Assembly: GCA_030278955.1 (NCBI GenBank)
Contig: JAOANR010000008.1
Coordinates: 39,254,148 to 39,318,147 of the forward strand
DNA length: 64,000 nucleotides
Direction of reading: 5' to 3'
Origin: Hygrophila difformis
Lineage: Eukaryota > Streptophyta > Magnoliopsida > Lamiales > Acanthaceae
Below the pieces are notes generated by a model. That model searched no databases, was not told where the DNA came from, and saw only the letters and a program-made list of their open reading frames with translations. The stretch's first letter is position 1. Each line of letters begins with the position of its first letter. Shown in pieces: positions 1 to 10,575 of this stretch. Position numbers and translations under genes: made by a program.

Positions 1-1090
1 AATAACAAAAATTACTTCTATTCTATTCTATTCTCCCAAGGTTTTCCAAAATAAATAAACCAAAAGATCATCCTATATACAACTTTCAAACTATCCCAAA
101 ATTTCTCAAGCAAATGAGTCCATCAAAACCAAAACTTGCCAAACATATATCCCCTTTTATTTTCTTCTCTTTTCTTTTTTGCTTTTTTTCTTTTTTTTTT
201 TTATGGACTTCAATAGCTTGGTCACGTTTATTAGAGGAATTCAACAATCTGAAAAGTGCAGAGGGAACTTCAACTCTATGTTCATAACACTAAGGTCAGA
301 GGAATACGTTTAAAGCTATATCCATCCACTGCCCTTATCGATATTTTTTTTATATAGGGCTGTTTCTTTTGTTTTTCTTTATTTATTTTTTATTTTTTTA
401 AAGGGGAATATATATACAAACATTCCACTGCTTGAGAATCAATCATCCAGACAGTACTTCAAAAATCCAACAAAACATCTTGAAAATCCCAAAAGAAAAC
501 AATTTCTAAGCTCTTTTTTTCCTTGCAACCAACACAAAAATTCAACCATGATGACTTATGAAAGTACTTCAATCACTAGGGTTCAAAAGCAATGGTATGA
601 CAAAAAAGAGAAGGCTTAATAGGCTAAGGGTTATATAAAAACAAAGAAAATGGATATAAGGCTCAAAGTGGCTAACTAGGGGATAAAAATATAGGTTAAG
701 GCCAAAAAGAAGGCTAAAAAGGTTTATCCTAATGCCCTTATCATGTTCAAAATATTCGATTTAATCAATGCAAGCTCAACATGTATAATCAGTCAAGTTC
801 TAGGATGTCAAAATGGTTACCACATAATTCACACAAGAAAGAAATTTCCAAAAGCTTTGAATATATGTATTTTCTTTTTAAAAGCAACAAGCTTTTTGGA
901 AAGAGGCTCAAATTCTCACATGGGTTTACAAATAGTTGGCTCAACATGTTCAAAAATTAGATATCATCAATCATGCTAGACAACTTATCAATAAAAAACC
1001 ATCATAAGCTCAATTTAACTTAAAATAATCACACAAAATAGCTTGATTTTTCAAAAAAACTTTCACAGAAAATGGCAAGCAATTCATAGA
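1..1090 (-). other. 3' non-coding region of element 1
   Basis: There is no coding potential: the few open frames are short and AT-rich. It holds a long pyrimidine/T run (about 150-205). A block at 636-745 contains GGCTCAAAGTGG and runs parallel to a block at 50636-50764 in the Athila element. In both elements the order is module, GGCTCAAAGTGG block, T-run, 3' LTR, so the LTR should start just left of the window. Confidence 0.6.
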
Positions 1091-1091
1091 T

Positions 1092-1130
1092 AGTTCCTCC
1101 CCCACACCTAAAGTCTACATTGTCCTCAAT
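1092..1130 (-). repeat. Polypurine-like tract plus hairpin module, element 1
   Basis: The plus strand reads CCTCCCCCACACCTAAAG, which is purine-rich on the element's sense strand. It is followed by the hairpin ACATTG-tcct-CAATGT. The same arrangement, a purine tract beside a short hairpin, sits next to the 3' LTR in the LARD (16967) and the Athila element (49796). Confidence 0.6.
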
Positions 1131-1539
1131 GTATTAGAAAGATAAAGGAATAGGACTTCCCTGGGGTACAATGGCAGAGGTGTGATGGCAGGGGCGGGGT
1201 GGAATGTTGAAATGCTTGAACATGGGCTACTTGACATTTTTGAATCCCTGCACACAGAAAACTATCCCAACAGTATATGCTCATGACAGAAATATCAAAT
1301 CGCAAGCTTCCCATTTCATGAACAATGGATTCTTAATTTCCTAAACCCCAAAAGTATTGGAAAACGACAAAAAACAAGCTCTTTGTTTTTGAAACACGAA
1401 ATGGAGTCCAAAAGCAAGACAACAACTATAAAAGAAACTTCCTTAAGAATAAATACAAGTTCCATAATCCCCAAGCCATCAACAATGCAAGTTCCAGTGT
1501 TCAATTTATCAAGTTCCACCATTTAATTTGCGAAATTGC

Positions 1540-1990
1540 TCAAAGAAGATACTGATTACCACCGTTTTCCATACCAAAAATTGGAAAGAAGTTACCATGG
1601 TGTCGGGCAGGACTGACGATGCACGGTGCTACCAGTAGCGGCGGCGCTAGGAGGAGGAGGAAGAGAGGGATGACCGGAGCAGTGGTGTGTGAGCGAGAGG
1701 GCGACCAGTGGAGGGCGACTAGACAGAAGGGTCGAGAGATACCAGAAAGGCGGAGCGAACGGCGGAGGGCGCTAGGATTGAGAGCGACGGAGGCGACGCC
1801 GGACAGAGAGACCACAGTGACCAAAGGGCCGGCGCTCGCGAAAAAAAAAAAAAAAAAAGGAGAGAGGCGACGGGAGAGACTGAGATTAGTAGCGGGAGAG
1901 AAAGGGAGAGAAAGGGAGAGATGGTGGCGGCGCTGGCTGTGGCGAAGCGGCGGCGACCGGCGACTCTCCGGTGGATGAGGTTGAAGATGG
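1540..1990 (-). other. GC-rich, CT-rich leader-like segment with a 94-codon ORF
   Basis: On the minus strand this segment is CT-rich and GC-rich, quite unlike the AT-rich flanks, and resembles a plant 5' leader. An AAACCCTAA telo-box-like motif lies just upstream (about 2070). An ORF at 1824-1540 would give 94 residues with one strongly hydrophobic stretch (LFLLLLAPPLLVAPCIV). I do not recognise the protein, and the ORF may be chance. Its position, between a palindrome array and the polypurine/hairpin module, matches the position of the F-box gene in the Athila element. Confidence 0.35.
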
Positions 1991-2104
1991 ACTTGGGTTG
2001 GAACGGGAGAGACAGACTAAATTGTATTGGTTTTGGATGGAAGGGTAAAATAATTCAAGTTGGGTAAATTAGGGTTTTGGAGTAGGAATAGTTGGGTGTT
2101 GGGA

Positions 2105-2420
2105 TTTAATTCCAGGGAAGTATCTAATGGTTAGTCATGGGCATGAGTAAGAGTAGTGAGTTGCCCAAGAAAATATATCTCAATCCAATTTTGACACAGG
2201 TAAGTATATGATACTTAATCATGACCATGAGTAAAAGTAGGGAGGCTGCCTGGAAAATAAAGCTCCAAATGATTTTTAACACAGCTTGGTAAAGTAGTGT
2301 TAGTCATGGCCATGACTAAAGGGTACCGGGTTCCCTGAAATTCAACTTGAATTTTTTTTTTTTTTTTTTTTTCAAAATTCAGCAACCTATATAGACATTA
2401 ATCATGTTCATGAACATCAT
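2105..2420. repeat. Palindrome-centred tandem repeats (~89 bp period)
   Basis: Four diverged units occur near 2127, 2217, 2301 and 2397. Each is centred on a palindrome of the TCATGGCCATGA type; the best is TAGTCATGGCCATGACTA at 2301-2318. The same palindrome appears in the element's LTR as a perfect 20-mer at 6322-6341. A poly-T run follows at about 2350-2371. Confidence 0.7.
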
Positions 2421-2655
2421 TGGCCTCCTTCACTGAAAATTCCCTTTCAAACACCACCACTTGTTTCTTAATCCAAAATTCCATCTTCAAACCTGCAAAA
2501 TCATAGACAAAATGCCATATAGATATCAAAATTATACCAAAATATATAATGATTAACATGGCAAAATATATAGCATCAAAATAATTGATTTGCTTGGGTT
2601 GCCTCCCAAGAAGCGCTTTATTTAAAGTCTTTGAGCTAGACTTCTTCCCAATGCT
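2421..2655 (-). other. Spacer after protease, with hairpin
   Basis: Non-coding sequence follows the protease stop. It contains the hairpin CTTGGGttgcctCCCAAG at about 2593-2610. No gene is visible. Confidence 0.5.
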
Positions 2656-3300
2656 TCAACCATTCTCATAAGCATCATACAAAAATCCATCAAACTTTTG
2701 CAATCCATCATCATTCAAATCCATTCCAAGCCACATATCCGATGGATCTTTTCCATTCAACTTAATTCTTTTGTTAGTCCCAAAATTTGCATTATCCACC
2801 AATTCAATCTCTATATGGTCTTGACCATTAAGCTCAAAAACTCCCTGCACACAATGTTGAATAACATCAATAGCATATAAAGCTTTAGAATCATCAGGAT
2901 GTTCAATAGTATTAGAAAGATTAAAAGAAAGCTCTTCTCCATCAAATTCCAAAGTGAGTGTGCCTTTCTTCACATCAATCTTCACTCCTGCAGTATACAT
3001 AAAAGGTCTTCCCAACAAAAGAGGGGGTGGATTAAAGCAATGAGCATCGTTCATATCCACAACATAGAAATCTACAGGAAATATTGCATCATTAACTTGA
3101 ACCAATACATCTTCTAACATACCATCCGGATAAGCATTTGATCTATCAGCAAGTTGAATAATAATTCCTGTTTCTTTCAATGGACCTAGATTTAGGGAAT
3201 TATATATTGATCTTGGCATGACATTTATCGCAGCACCTCAATCTAACATGGCTTTGCTCACCTCTTTTGTTCCAATTTTGCACGGAATTAAAAAACATAC
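2656..3300 (-). pseudogene. Retrotransposon aspartic protease region (element 1), broken
   Basis: The translation carries the retropepsin-like region typical of Athila/Tat: a residue run ending in VMPRSIYNSLNLG, then LADRS, FPVDFYVVD and the LLLGRPF motif near the C-terminus. Two lesions separate it from gag. A one-base length change in a T run near 3292 shifts the frame. The codon after the catalytic Asp is a stop (Asp-stop-Gly), so the active site cannot be made as one chain. The ORF that remains open runs from 3219 to 2656. No RT follows, so this is the 3' end of the coding region. Confidence 0.8.
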
Positions 3301-5089
3301 CTGGATCACCTGTTTTGGGTGGGATTTTCCTTTTTATGACTGCAGAGACACTCTCACCTGCTATTATATACTCATCTCCCCGTAGCTTCTTTTTGTTGGT
3401 GCATAACTCTTTCAAAAACTTTGCATATTTGGGGATTTGGTTGATGGCTTCCAAAAGTGGAATGTTCAATTGAACTTTCTTGAATATTTCAAGCATCTCT
3501 TTCTCTTTATCAACCTTTGGAGGCCTCTTTAACCTGTCAGGAAAAGGAGGTGTCTTAGTTTGATATGACGGAACATAATTAGAATTTACCTTGTTAAAAG
3601 TTTCAGCCTCCTTTTCAATCTCTTTCTCGATTTGCTCCTCATTTTGCTCCTTTGAAATGGGACGTGGACCTTCAACTTCCTTTCCACTCCTCAAAATCAT
3701 GGCACTCACGTTCTTTGGATTTGGCTCGGGTTGAGCTGGCCACTTTCCTCTCTCACGGATTTGCTTCACTTCTTCAGTCACTTGACTCAACTGGCTTTGC
3801 AACTTTTCAATGCTTGCCTTTGTATCCTTTTGAAATTGCAAAGTTGAAGTAGCCATGGACTTCACCAAATCTTCCAAAGATGGGCTTGAAGATTGTTGCT
3901 TTTGTTGGTGTGGATTTCCATAGCAAAAATTTGGATAATCTCTCCAACCTGGATTGTAAGTATTGGAATAGGGATTATACTGTGGACGTCTGTTGGAATA
4001 GTCAAGTTCATTTACATCCACGGGTATATCTTCTTGAAGAGTTGGACAAGCATCAGTTGGATGTTCAGGACTTGTACATATCCCACATGCCTTCACTTGT
4101 ATGGTTGGCTTGATACTTCCTGTAGCCATCTTGCGAACAAAGCTTGTCAACTCTGAAAGTTGTTGTTGCATTGATTGCATTGCAGAATCACCACTTGGCA
4201 TGTTGATTGGCATTGCATCCCTTGTGCCAAACTGTTGAGTGTTTTCAGCCATCCGATCAATCAATTCACAGGCTTGTGTTGGAGTCTTATTCACCAAAGC
4301 TCCTCCACTTGCAGCATCAATAATGTTCCTGTCCATCAACAATAAACCATCATAGAAGTATTGAATTAACAATTGGGGTGGGATTTGATGTTGAGGACAT
4401 TTAATTATAAGCCTATTAAACCGCTCCCAATATTCATGGAGCGTTTCACCTGATTGTTGTTTGATGCCACATATTTCTTTTCTCAAATTTGCAGCTCTTG
4501 AGGATGGGAAATACTTCTCCAAGAATTTCCTTTTCATGTCTGTCCAAGTTGTAATGCTACCTGCCGGAAGATAATAGAGCCAATCTTTTGCACTCCCCTT
4601 CAATGAAAATGGAAATGCTCTCAATTTGATTTGTTCATCTGTAACTCCAGGGGGTTTTATGCTTGAACATACTACATCAAATTCCTGAAGATGCTTGTGG
4701 GGCTCTTCACCTGCATGACCATTAAATTCAGGCAACAAATGAATCAATCCAGATTTTAATTCAAAGGGAGTTTCATCATCAATTGTAGGAAATGTAATGC
4801 ATAGGGGTTGCTGTGTCAAGTCAGGAGCAGCCAACTCCCTTAAAGTGCGGTTATCTTCAGCCATGACAATATTTTTTTCTTCTAAAGATTCTGTATCACT
4901 TCCTTCACCACTGGAACTAGAAGTGTCCAGCTCTGTAGCCAACGACAAACCAGAAGTTGATGTAGAAACTTTAGATTCTTTTCTTATCTTGGTTTCCCTT
5001 GTCAATCTACGAGCTGTCTTCTCAATTTCTGGATCAAATATCAACTCTCCTGTACGAGAAGAACGAGGCATAAACAAGGGAAATACCAA
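3200..5089 (-). CDS. gag: Gag polyprotein of element 1
   Basis: This is the capsid/nucleocapsid protein of the non-autonomous element. Residues about 18-30 carry an EIEKTARRL block shared with Athila gag. A Retrotrans_gag (PF03732-like) domain follows, with the landmarks LIHLLPEFNG, DWLYYLP, KFLEKYFP and ETLHEYWERFNRL. A CX2CX4HX4C zinc knuckle (CGIC...H...C) lies after it, and a charged region precedes the protease. The ATG at 5071 (MPRSSRTG) fits the Athila gag start better than the upstream ATG at 5089. The last ~35 codons of the open frame are out of frame with the family because of the T-run shift near 3292. Confidence 0.85.
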   Translation of the reverse strand: MVFPLFMPRSSRTGELIFDPEIEKTARRLTRETKIRKESKVSTSTSGLSLATELDTSSSSGEGSDTESLEEKNIVMAEDNRTLRELAAPDLTQQPLCITFPTIDDETPFELKSGLIHLLPEFNGHAGEEPHKHLQEFDVVCSSIKPPGVTDEQIKLRAFPFSLKGSAKDWLYYLPAGSITTWTDMKRKFLEKYFPSSRAANLRKEICGIKQQSGETLHEYWERFNRLIIKCPQHQIPPQLLIQYFYDGLLLMDRNIIDAASGGALVNKTPTQACELIDRMAENTQQFGTRDAMPINMPSGDSAMQSMQQQLSELTSFVRKMATGSIKPTIQVKACGICTSPEHPTDACPTLQEDIPVDVNELDYSNRRPQYNPYSNTYNPGWRDYPNFCYGNPHQQKQQSSSPSLEDLVKSMATSTLQFQKDTKASIEKLQSQLSQVTEEVKQIRERGKWPAQPEPNPKNVSAMILRSGKEVEGPRPISKEQNEEQIEKEIEKEAETFNKVNSNYVPSYQTKTPPFPDRLKRPPKVDKEKEMLEIFKKVQLNIPLLEAINQIPKYAKFLKELCTNKKKLRGDEYIIAGESVSAVIKRKIPPKTGDPGMFFNSVQNWNKRGEQSHVRLRCCDKCHAKINI

Positions 5090-5142
5090 TTACAACTAAA
5101 AAGATAGAAAAATATCACAGAATGTAGTGGTTGAACGCCAAT

Positions 5143-5159
5143 CCCCGGCAACGGCGCCA
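5143..5159 (-). promoter_or_regulatory. Primer binding site, tRNA-Asp (element 1)
   Basis: The minus strand reads TGGCGCCGTTGCCGGGG five bases after the LTR end. This is the tRNA-Asp primer site typical of Athila/Tat elements. It is identical to the sites at 21210-21226 and 60331-60347. Confidence 0.9.
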
Positions 5160-5164
5160 AAATT

Positions 5165-6440
5165 TGACAGCTTGTCGTATAGCTGCAAAATAAAGATTTA
5201 TTCCAATGTCACCAAGTACAAAATAGATATAGTATAGCAGTGACAAGGGTCGATTCCTCAGGGATTGGATTACAACATTTTCATAATATCTACAATAGTT
5301 GAAAAGGGGGGTTTTATATTTTGAGAACAATAAAAATGATAACAAGAACTAAAAACTAAGTAATTCTACAAACTATGAAAATGATAAGTGAGATCAATAA
5401 CATAAATTTAAAACAAAGTATTGGAATTAAAAACCTCTAGTTCAAAGATTGATTTGGAATGGCATTTGGGTAAGATCATCGATGCATAAACATAGTGCTA
5501 ATTGATAAACCAGTTATAGTTGTCAGGTCCGCTTAGACAACCAACTTTTCCTTACAGTTTAGACAATTAAGGTACGCCCGTTAATTGCCCCTAATCAAAC
5601 TAACACTTCTAGGTACGCCCGTAGAAGATGTTGTCCAATTGCATTATAATCTAGAAAAGCCTGATTCAAACCAATTACTACCTACGCGGAGTAATTCCCA
5701 ATTTGATTATACAATTCCCCGGGAAGGAACTAATCAACCCGGTTACCACCTATTCAATTCAAGTACAATTACGGATACCCAAATCAAATTGGCAATCAAT
5801 TATCAAACTAGACAAATATTTGGGCCCTAAACATTCATCCAATTCAACAATAGTAAACCCTAAGCTTAGAAATTGCATAAATACCAAAAGCACAATAGTT
5901 TTATAATAAAAAATACATCATCTCACATAACCCTAAAGCCATTCTTCACCAAATCCCTAAACTAGAGAAAAGTAAAAGTTTACTCTAATTTCATAGAAAC
6001 AAAAGTAAGAAAAGCAAAAAGATATTTACAACCAAGATTAGAGAGAAGAGAAGGATGAGATGGCCGGGCTTGTTCTTGGAGCTGCTCTCGACCGTGTCTC
6101 CTTCTTCTCCCTTTTTCTACGCTTTTTCCTCTCCTTCTGCTCTTAGAAATCTGTCAAAAGTCTGTCTGTCTAGCCGTTCCAGCCCCTTTTTACTTTATAA
6201 AATTGAGCTTTCCTCCTCTTGAAGAAAGGTAATGCTGGGCTTGTAAGTGAGAAAGGCTTGGACTTTGCATATGGGCTTGACATAGGCCCATTTTCTTTAA
6301 TTTCAGCTTCCTGTCTCATTGCTAGTCATGGCCATGACTAGGTAAGTCATGGTTTCCTGAATTCATTCTTCATTTCTCCTCTTTTCTACTTCTTTTTCTA
6401 ATTCTCATGCCATCCTCCTACAATCAACAAAACAAGCAAA
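5165..6440 (-). repeat. 5' LTR of element 1 (outer end approximate)
   Basis: On the plus strand it begins TGACAGCTTG next to the primer site. The sense strand has a perfect 20-bp palindrome (6322-6341), GGGCC/GCCCA motifs (about 6260-6295), and a TATAAAG box (6193-6199) consistent with an LTR promoter. The outer boundary lies somewhere near 6430-6560 and cannot be fixed without the other LTR. Short ORFs here are not supported as genes. Confidence 0.65.
6193..6199 (-). promoter_or_regulatory. TATA box in element 1 LTR
   Basis: The minus strand reads TATAAAG, downstream (in sense direction) of the palindrome and the GGGCC motifs. This order is also seen in the Athila LTR. Confidence 0.5.
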
Positions 6441-6586
6441 ATAAGAGTAAAGAGCTTCCAAAACCACCACAAAAAACATCTCAATTGTATAACATTGACA
6501 AGCACAAAATTCACACCATCATTACAAAATACCATAATATGAATATCCAAACTTTAAAATAAAAAAAGGGGGGGGGGGGCATTGCC

Positions 6587-8158
6587 TAAGGGTCCTCGCT
6601 GTCATCGAACTGCACATCTTCATCCAGACCTTGCAGAGCACCAATCTGAAGATCAACTGAAGGCGAAGGGTCTACTCTGGGAGCCGGATCTACAGCAGAA
6701 GGAATGGCCTGTGATGCGAGAGAAGACGAACGATGAACGGGTACAAGATCATCATCAACAGAATCTGAAGATGGCAAAGGCCCGGGAACATGAGCAGGAA
6801 CAACAGATTTCCCTAAAAGAAAAGGGAACGGAGATAAGGCAACGAGTAAATAAATACAACGGGAAAGATGTATGCAAGAAAAGAGGAATACCTGCAGAAG
6901 CCCTCGAAGAAGAAGGGATATCATGAGATGGGGAAGCATCAATTTCCCAAGGGTCGAGGGGAAAAACGTCCGGCTTAGAAGGAATATCAACAGTATGTCT
7001 AGCCTCTAGGCTTTAAATAGCCGAATCTAAATGTCCAACAAGAAGTTGAGTTTCGGTCCATTTTTCCTGAAAAGCACCGAGGATATGGTCATTGAAACTA
7101 GATCTCATGGCCAGGTAGACAACATTATGCTGAGATTCCAAGAGCTTGGCTTTGGGAGCTTAGGCCAACTTACGAAGCTGCTTAATCGAACGATGTAGGT
7201 TGGCTGATTCTTTCTTCATTTCATCTAGAGCCAACTTCAGTTCTTTCTCTTTCTGTTGAAGTCTGGCTATTTCCAATTGAGTGGAAGAAAGTTCCTCAGC
7301 GTGTTTCAGCTCACGAGAATTCATCTCCGAAAGAGCATCCATACGAGAACAGTATTCAGCCAAACATCCGGCAAATTCGATCTAAAAAGAAGCAATGGAG
7401 TCCCTTTCGGCTGAAAGTTTATCCCGCATAACAAGGTGCGCCGGGAGTTCTTGATCTAAAGAGAGAACGAATTTGGTGATTGCCTGAAGGGGAGCATCCA
7501 GATTAAGGGAAATGATCTCCTCACAAAAATGACGATCAAGGTGAGACAAAAGAAGAAGAATTGGTTTGGGGTACACAAATTCCACTTCTAGCCGATTGGC
7601 AATTTTGTTACACAGCTTTCCCAAACAATCTCCTAAATCGGCCGAACGATCCGATGGCGATGGAGGTGGAAGGACTGGAGAAAAGAAGTCGTCTAAGGTT
7701 TCTCGGTCAGGGAGTGGTGATAGAGGAACCTGGGCAGTAGGAGTGGCACCAGGAATATCAGGCATATCCAATGGAGTACTAGCAGGTGAGGGCTGAACCA
7801 AGTCCGTGGACTTATCGCGGAAACATGGAGGACTTAGAGACGAGGGCGCAGGAATAATAGGAGGAATCTCTGAAACTTGTCCAGTGGAAGGACCATCAGA
7901 CATCTGTTCAACCAGAGAAGAGTCGGCCAAGGTGGCCGAATTTGGACTTCTCACCTCATACGACTCAGCTGCAACAGTGTCAGTTGTTGCAGCTGTAGGC
8001 TGAAGGATAACTGGTACTTGAGGGTCGGAACAAGCCTAGAGAAAAAAAAAAATGGGGGAAGTAAGCTACAATGCATCATAAGACGAAATGCAATAGAAAA
8101 AAAAAAAATTGGTATATTGCCTCATGAGTAGCAGTGAGTCTGCTAAGAGGTGAACGGG
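6587..8158 (-). pseudogene. Decayed multi-exon coiled-coil gene, 3' part
   Basis: I do not recognise the family. Reading leftward, the frame crosses from 8158 into an 84-bp intron (8120-8037, GC-AG borders). A long exon follows: a Pro/Ser-rich stretch, a helical region (about 7560-7400), then a heptad-like coiled coil (about 7363-7165). A 79-bp GT-AG intron (6891-6813) precedes an acidic last exon that ends QFDDSEDP-stop at 6587. Splice phases match, so this was a spliced gene. Three in-frame stops (7384-7386 TAG, 7160-7162 TAA, 7013-7015 TAA) make it a pseudogene. The upstream part continues at 22872-23016 beyond the LARD. A plant-mobile-domain-type origin is possible but unproven. A poly-G run lies just beyond the stop (about 6569-6580). 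Confidence 0.6.
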
Positions 8159-8703
8159 TGATGAGTGATTTTCACTACTCATATTTTACCACAAGCGGAT
8201 GATTGTCATCAACTAATAAAAACCGGTGAATACCGGGTCGATCCACGAGGAATTCAGAATATTATTTCATTCTGAAGAAAACTTGGTCATTTTAAGTTCA
8301 TTAATAATATATATTATATTTTGAAAAGAGTTTGTTTAATTCTAGACTTGATTAAAAATTAAAATGATAGTATTTAAAATAAATATAAAGCAGATTAAAA
8401 ATTTAATATAATAAAAATAAAAATAAAATATGCTTGTAATGATTTAGAATATGCCATCTTTATATAAAAGTGAAATTGCATAATGATTTAGCATTTCTCA
8501 ATGTCTAAAAAGATCAATTTCAGCAGAATTAATGATTTTATAAAGATTAAAAATATGACAATTTCCTAATTTTCATAATTTGTAAAAACAGACTTCATGG
8601 AAGCAAATTATCGCATCTAACATTCCGCAATCATCAGTCTAGGCATAAATTTGAGTCTTTCCCAAGCATACAAATTTTCCTATTGTGATTAAATGACACA
8701 TTT

Positions 8704-8925
8704 CACTACAAGAAATTGCGGGAATACCGACCGGTATTCCCGACCGTCAAAATGCGGTCGGCGATGCCGACCGCGTTACCGACCGCAGAGTGACGGTCGG
8801 GAAAAAGTGACCGTTGGGGCTGGCAGGGTGTAAAGGCGACCATATTGCCGACCGCTAGGTAATCGGTCGGCATCGCCGACCGGGTTGCCGACCGCAAATG
8901 CGGTCGGCAACCTAGGGCAATAAAC
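8704..8925. repeat. CACTA left terminal and subterminal repeats
   Basis: The 30-bp TIR is followed by many CCGACCG/CGGTCGG motifs, several arranged as hairpins such as CCGACCGCaaatGCGGTCGG (about 8878-8902). In En/Spm such subterminal motifs bind the TNPA-type protein. Confidence 0.85.
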
Positions 8926-10575
8926 CAGGTTTGTAACTGCGAATTACAGCAAAAACAAACCCCAAACCCCAATTTCACTCTCGCGATTCACCACCCCCCA
9001 CCGGCCAAAACTCCGACCCCGCCCCGACCGACATCCTCCGCCGACCACCGCCGCCGACCACCTTCCCTCCGACGAGCTCGACACTCGAGTCATTCGAGTG
9101 AACTAAGGAGGTTGATGGTTTTGCGTCTCGCAGGGAAGCAGTAGCGCCGTTCCCGTCGACCGCCTCCGTCCGCCGCCCCCCGCGTCGAGGCCACCGTCCG
9201 GCGCGACGCCTCTCGCCCGCCCGCCCACGCCCACGACGTCCCTCGCCCGCCCCTGCCCCCTGCCGAACCTCCGCCGCCCCTGCCCCCTGCGAAACCTCCG
9301 CCGCCCCCTGCCAAACCTCCCAGTCCCCGCCGCGCCGTCCACCGCCCTTGCCGATAAGCATTTCGAGCCACCCACGAAAGCCCTTCCTTGAGCCACCTCA
9401 GTCGAACAAGGTATTCGATTGACCAATTACCTCTTCGATTGTTGCCATTTTTATTGCATTGTATTCGATTGATTTTTGGTATTGAACTCATTTTATTGGA
9501 ATTACGGATTGATGCTCAACCTGTGTATTCGATTGATTTTTGGTATTGAACTCATTTGTAGTTGTTGATTGTATGTAATTATCCTCTAGTTGGCAAAATC
9601 ATCTTTCCCATTGTTGTTGACAATTTTTTGCTTGAGAAAAGCTGGAAGAGCTTTGATTTGGTGCATAATTGGTACAATTTTTTGTATACTTTACTTTATG
9701 GGCATATAATTGGATTACTCTCGCCGGGTAGATAAATTTTCGTATATCATGTGCTCTTCTTTGAATTGAATTCGTATGCGAATGTGAAGTCACTTTGTAG
9801 TTTAAATGAATTGTTGAGTTGGAAAGGTTATTTCATGGAATTTTCCTATATTGTGTTTATATGTACAATCATGAATTGTATTAGTTTTTTTTAAGCCATT
9901 CTGATCATATGTTGGTCGTATATGTGCTGTTGGAGTTAGATTTTTATAATTTAGGATGTTATTTTCGATGTTCTTATATGTTTTTTAAAACTGTTAAAAG
10001 CATATTGTTAGATGTTTATATTGTGTTTGTAGGTCACATATACGAATATATATGTGGCCTATATGGTTAGAGGTTCTATCCGATCAATTTCGAATATTGC
10101 AATAACAGATACACTTGGTCCCGAATTTAGGAAAGCAAAACCCCACTCAATAGGCGATCTGCATTGGTCTCTCGCATAGCAAGGTAATATATAATTCGAT
10201 ACATGTGAATTAAATGTGTTATATGAATTTTAAGATGTTGCTAATTTAATGGTTTGTTTGTATGAAATTGTTTTTCGTTTTAATGTTGCTTCATATATTA
10301 TTGAATTGCCTTTTATTTGGTTATTTGTAGTTCCGCAACAGTTGGTGGTTAAGAATTGATTAGAACTTCTGTTAGATAGGATATTTAACGAAAATATAAG
10401 TAATTAGATGTTATATGTACTATTTTAGTAGAATTGAGCATTAGGACCTCTGTAAGATAGTATACACCAAAGAAAACATAACTTATAGCTCAATTGGATA
10501 ATCCTAGGATCGGTCGATAATTAATTGTGTAACATGTAATAAGTCATCCATTCGATAATATAACCATATTTGTAG
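8926..10575 (+). other. CACTA 5' non-coding region
   Basis: A GC-rich stretch (about 8970-9410) has imperfect repeats of CCGCCCCTGCCCCCTGC; open frames there are low-complexity and not believed. A direct duplication of about 34 bp (GTATTCGATTGATTTTTGG...) lies at about 9465-9500 and 9525-9560. The rest is T-rich leader/intron-like sequence that reaches the transposase ATG right after a TTTGTAG acceptor-like site. Confidence 0.6.

Larger units (their letters stand above)
1..6440 (-). mobile_element. Athila/Tat-type gag-pro-only LTR retrotransposon (element 1), truncated by window edge
   Basis: Reading on the minus strand, the element has a 5' LTR (5165 to about 6440), a tRNA-Asp primer site (5143-5159), gag, protease, and then about 2.6 kb of non-coding sequence to the window edge. 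No reverse transcriptase, RNase H or integrase is present downstream of the protease, so it would depend on another element's pol. The gag N-terminus shares the EIEKTARRL block with the Athila gag at 60186-58475, which places it in the same lineage. The 3' LTR and target duplication are outside the window, and the outer end of the 5' LTR near 6440 is only approximate. It resembles the published TR-GAG class of gag-only non-autonomous elements (inference). Confidence 0.8.

Noticed and set aside
1619..1978. 119-codon plus-strand Arg-rich ORF
   Set aside because: Runs antisense to the element, through purine-rich low-complexity sequence and a poly-A run. No domain.
9090..9491. Gly/Arg-rich ORFs in the CACTA 5' region
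   Set aside because: Low-complexity frames across GC-rich imperfect repeats, on the strand opposite to the CACTA genes.
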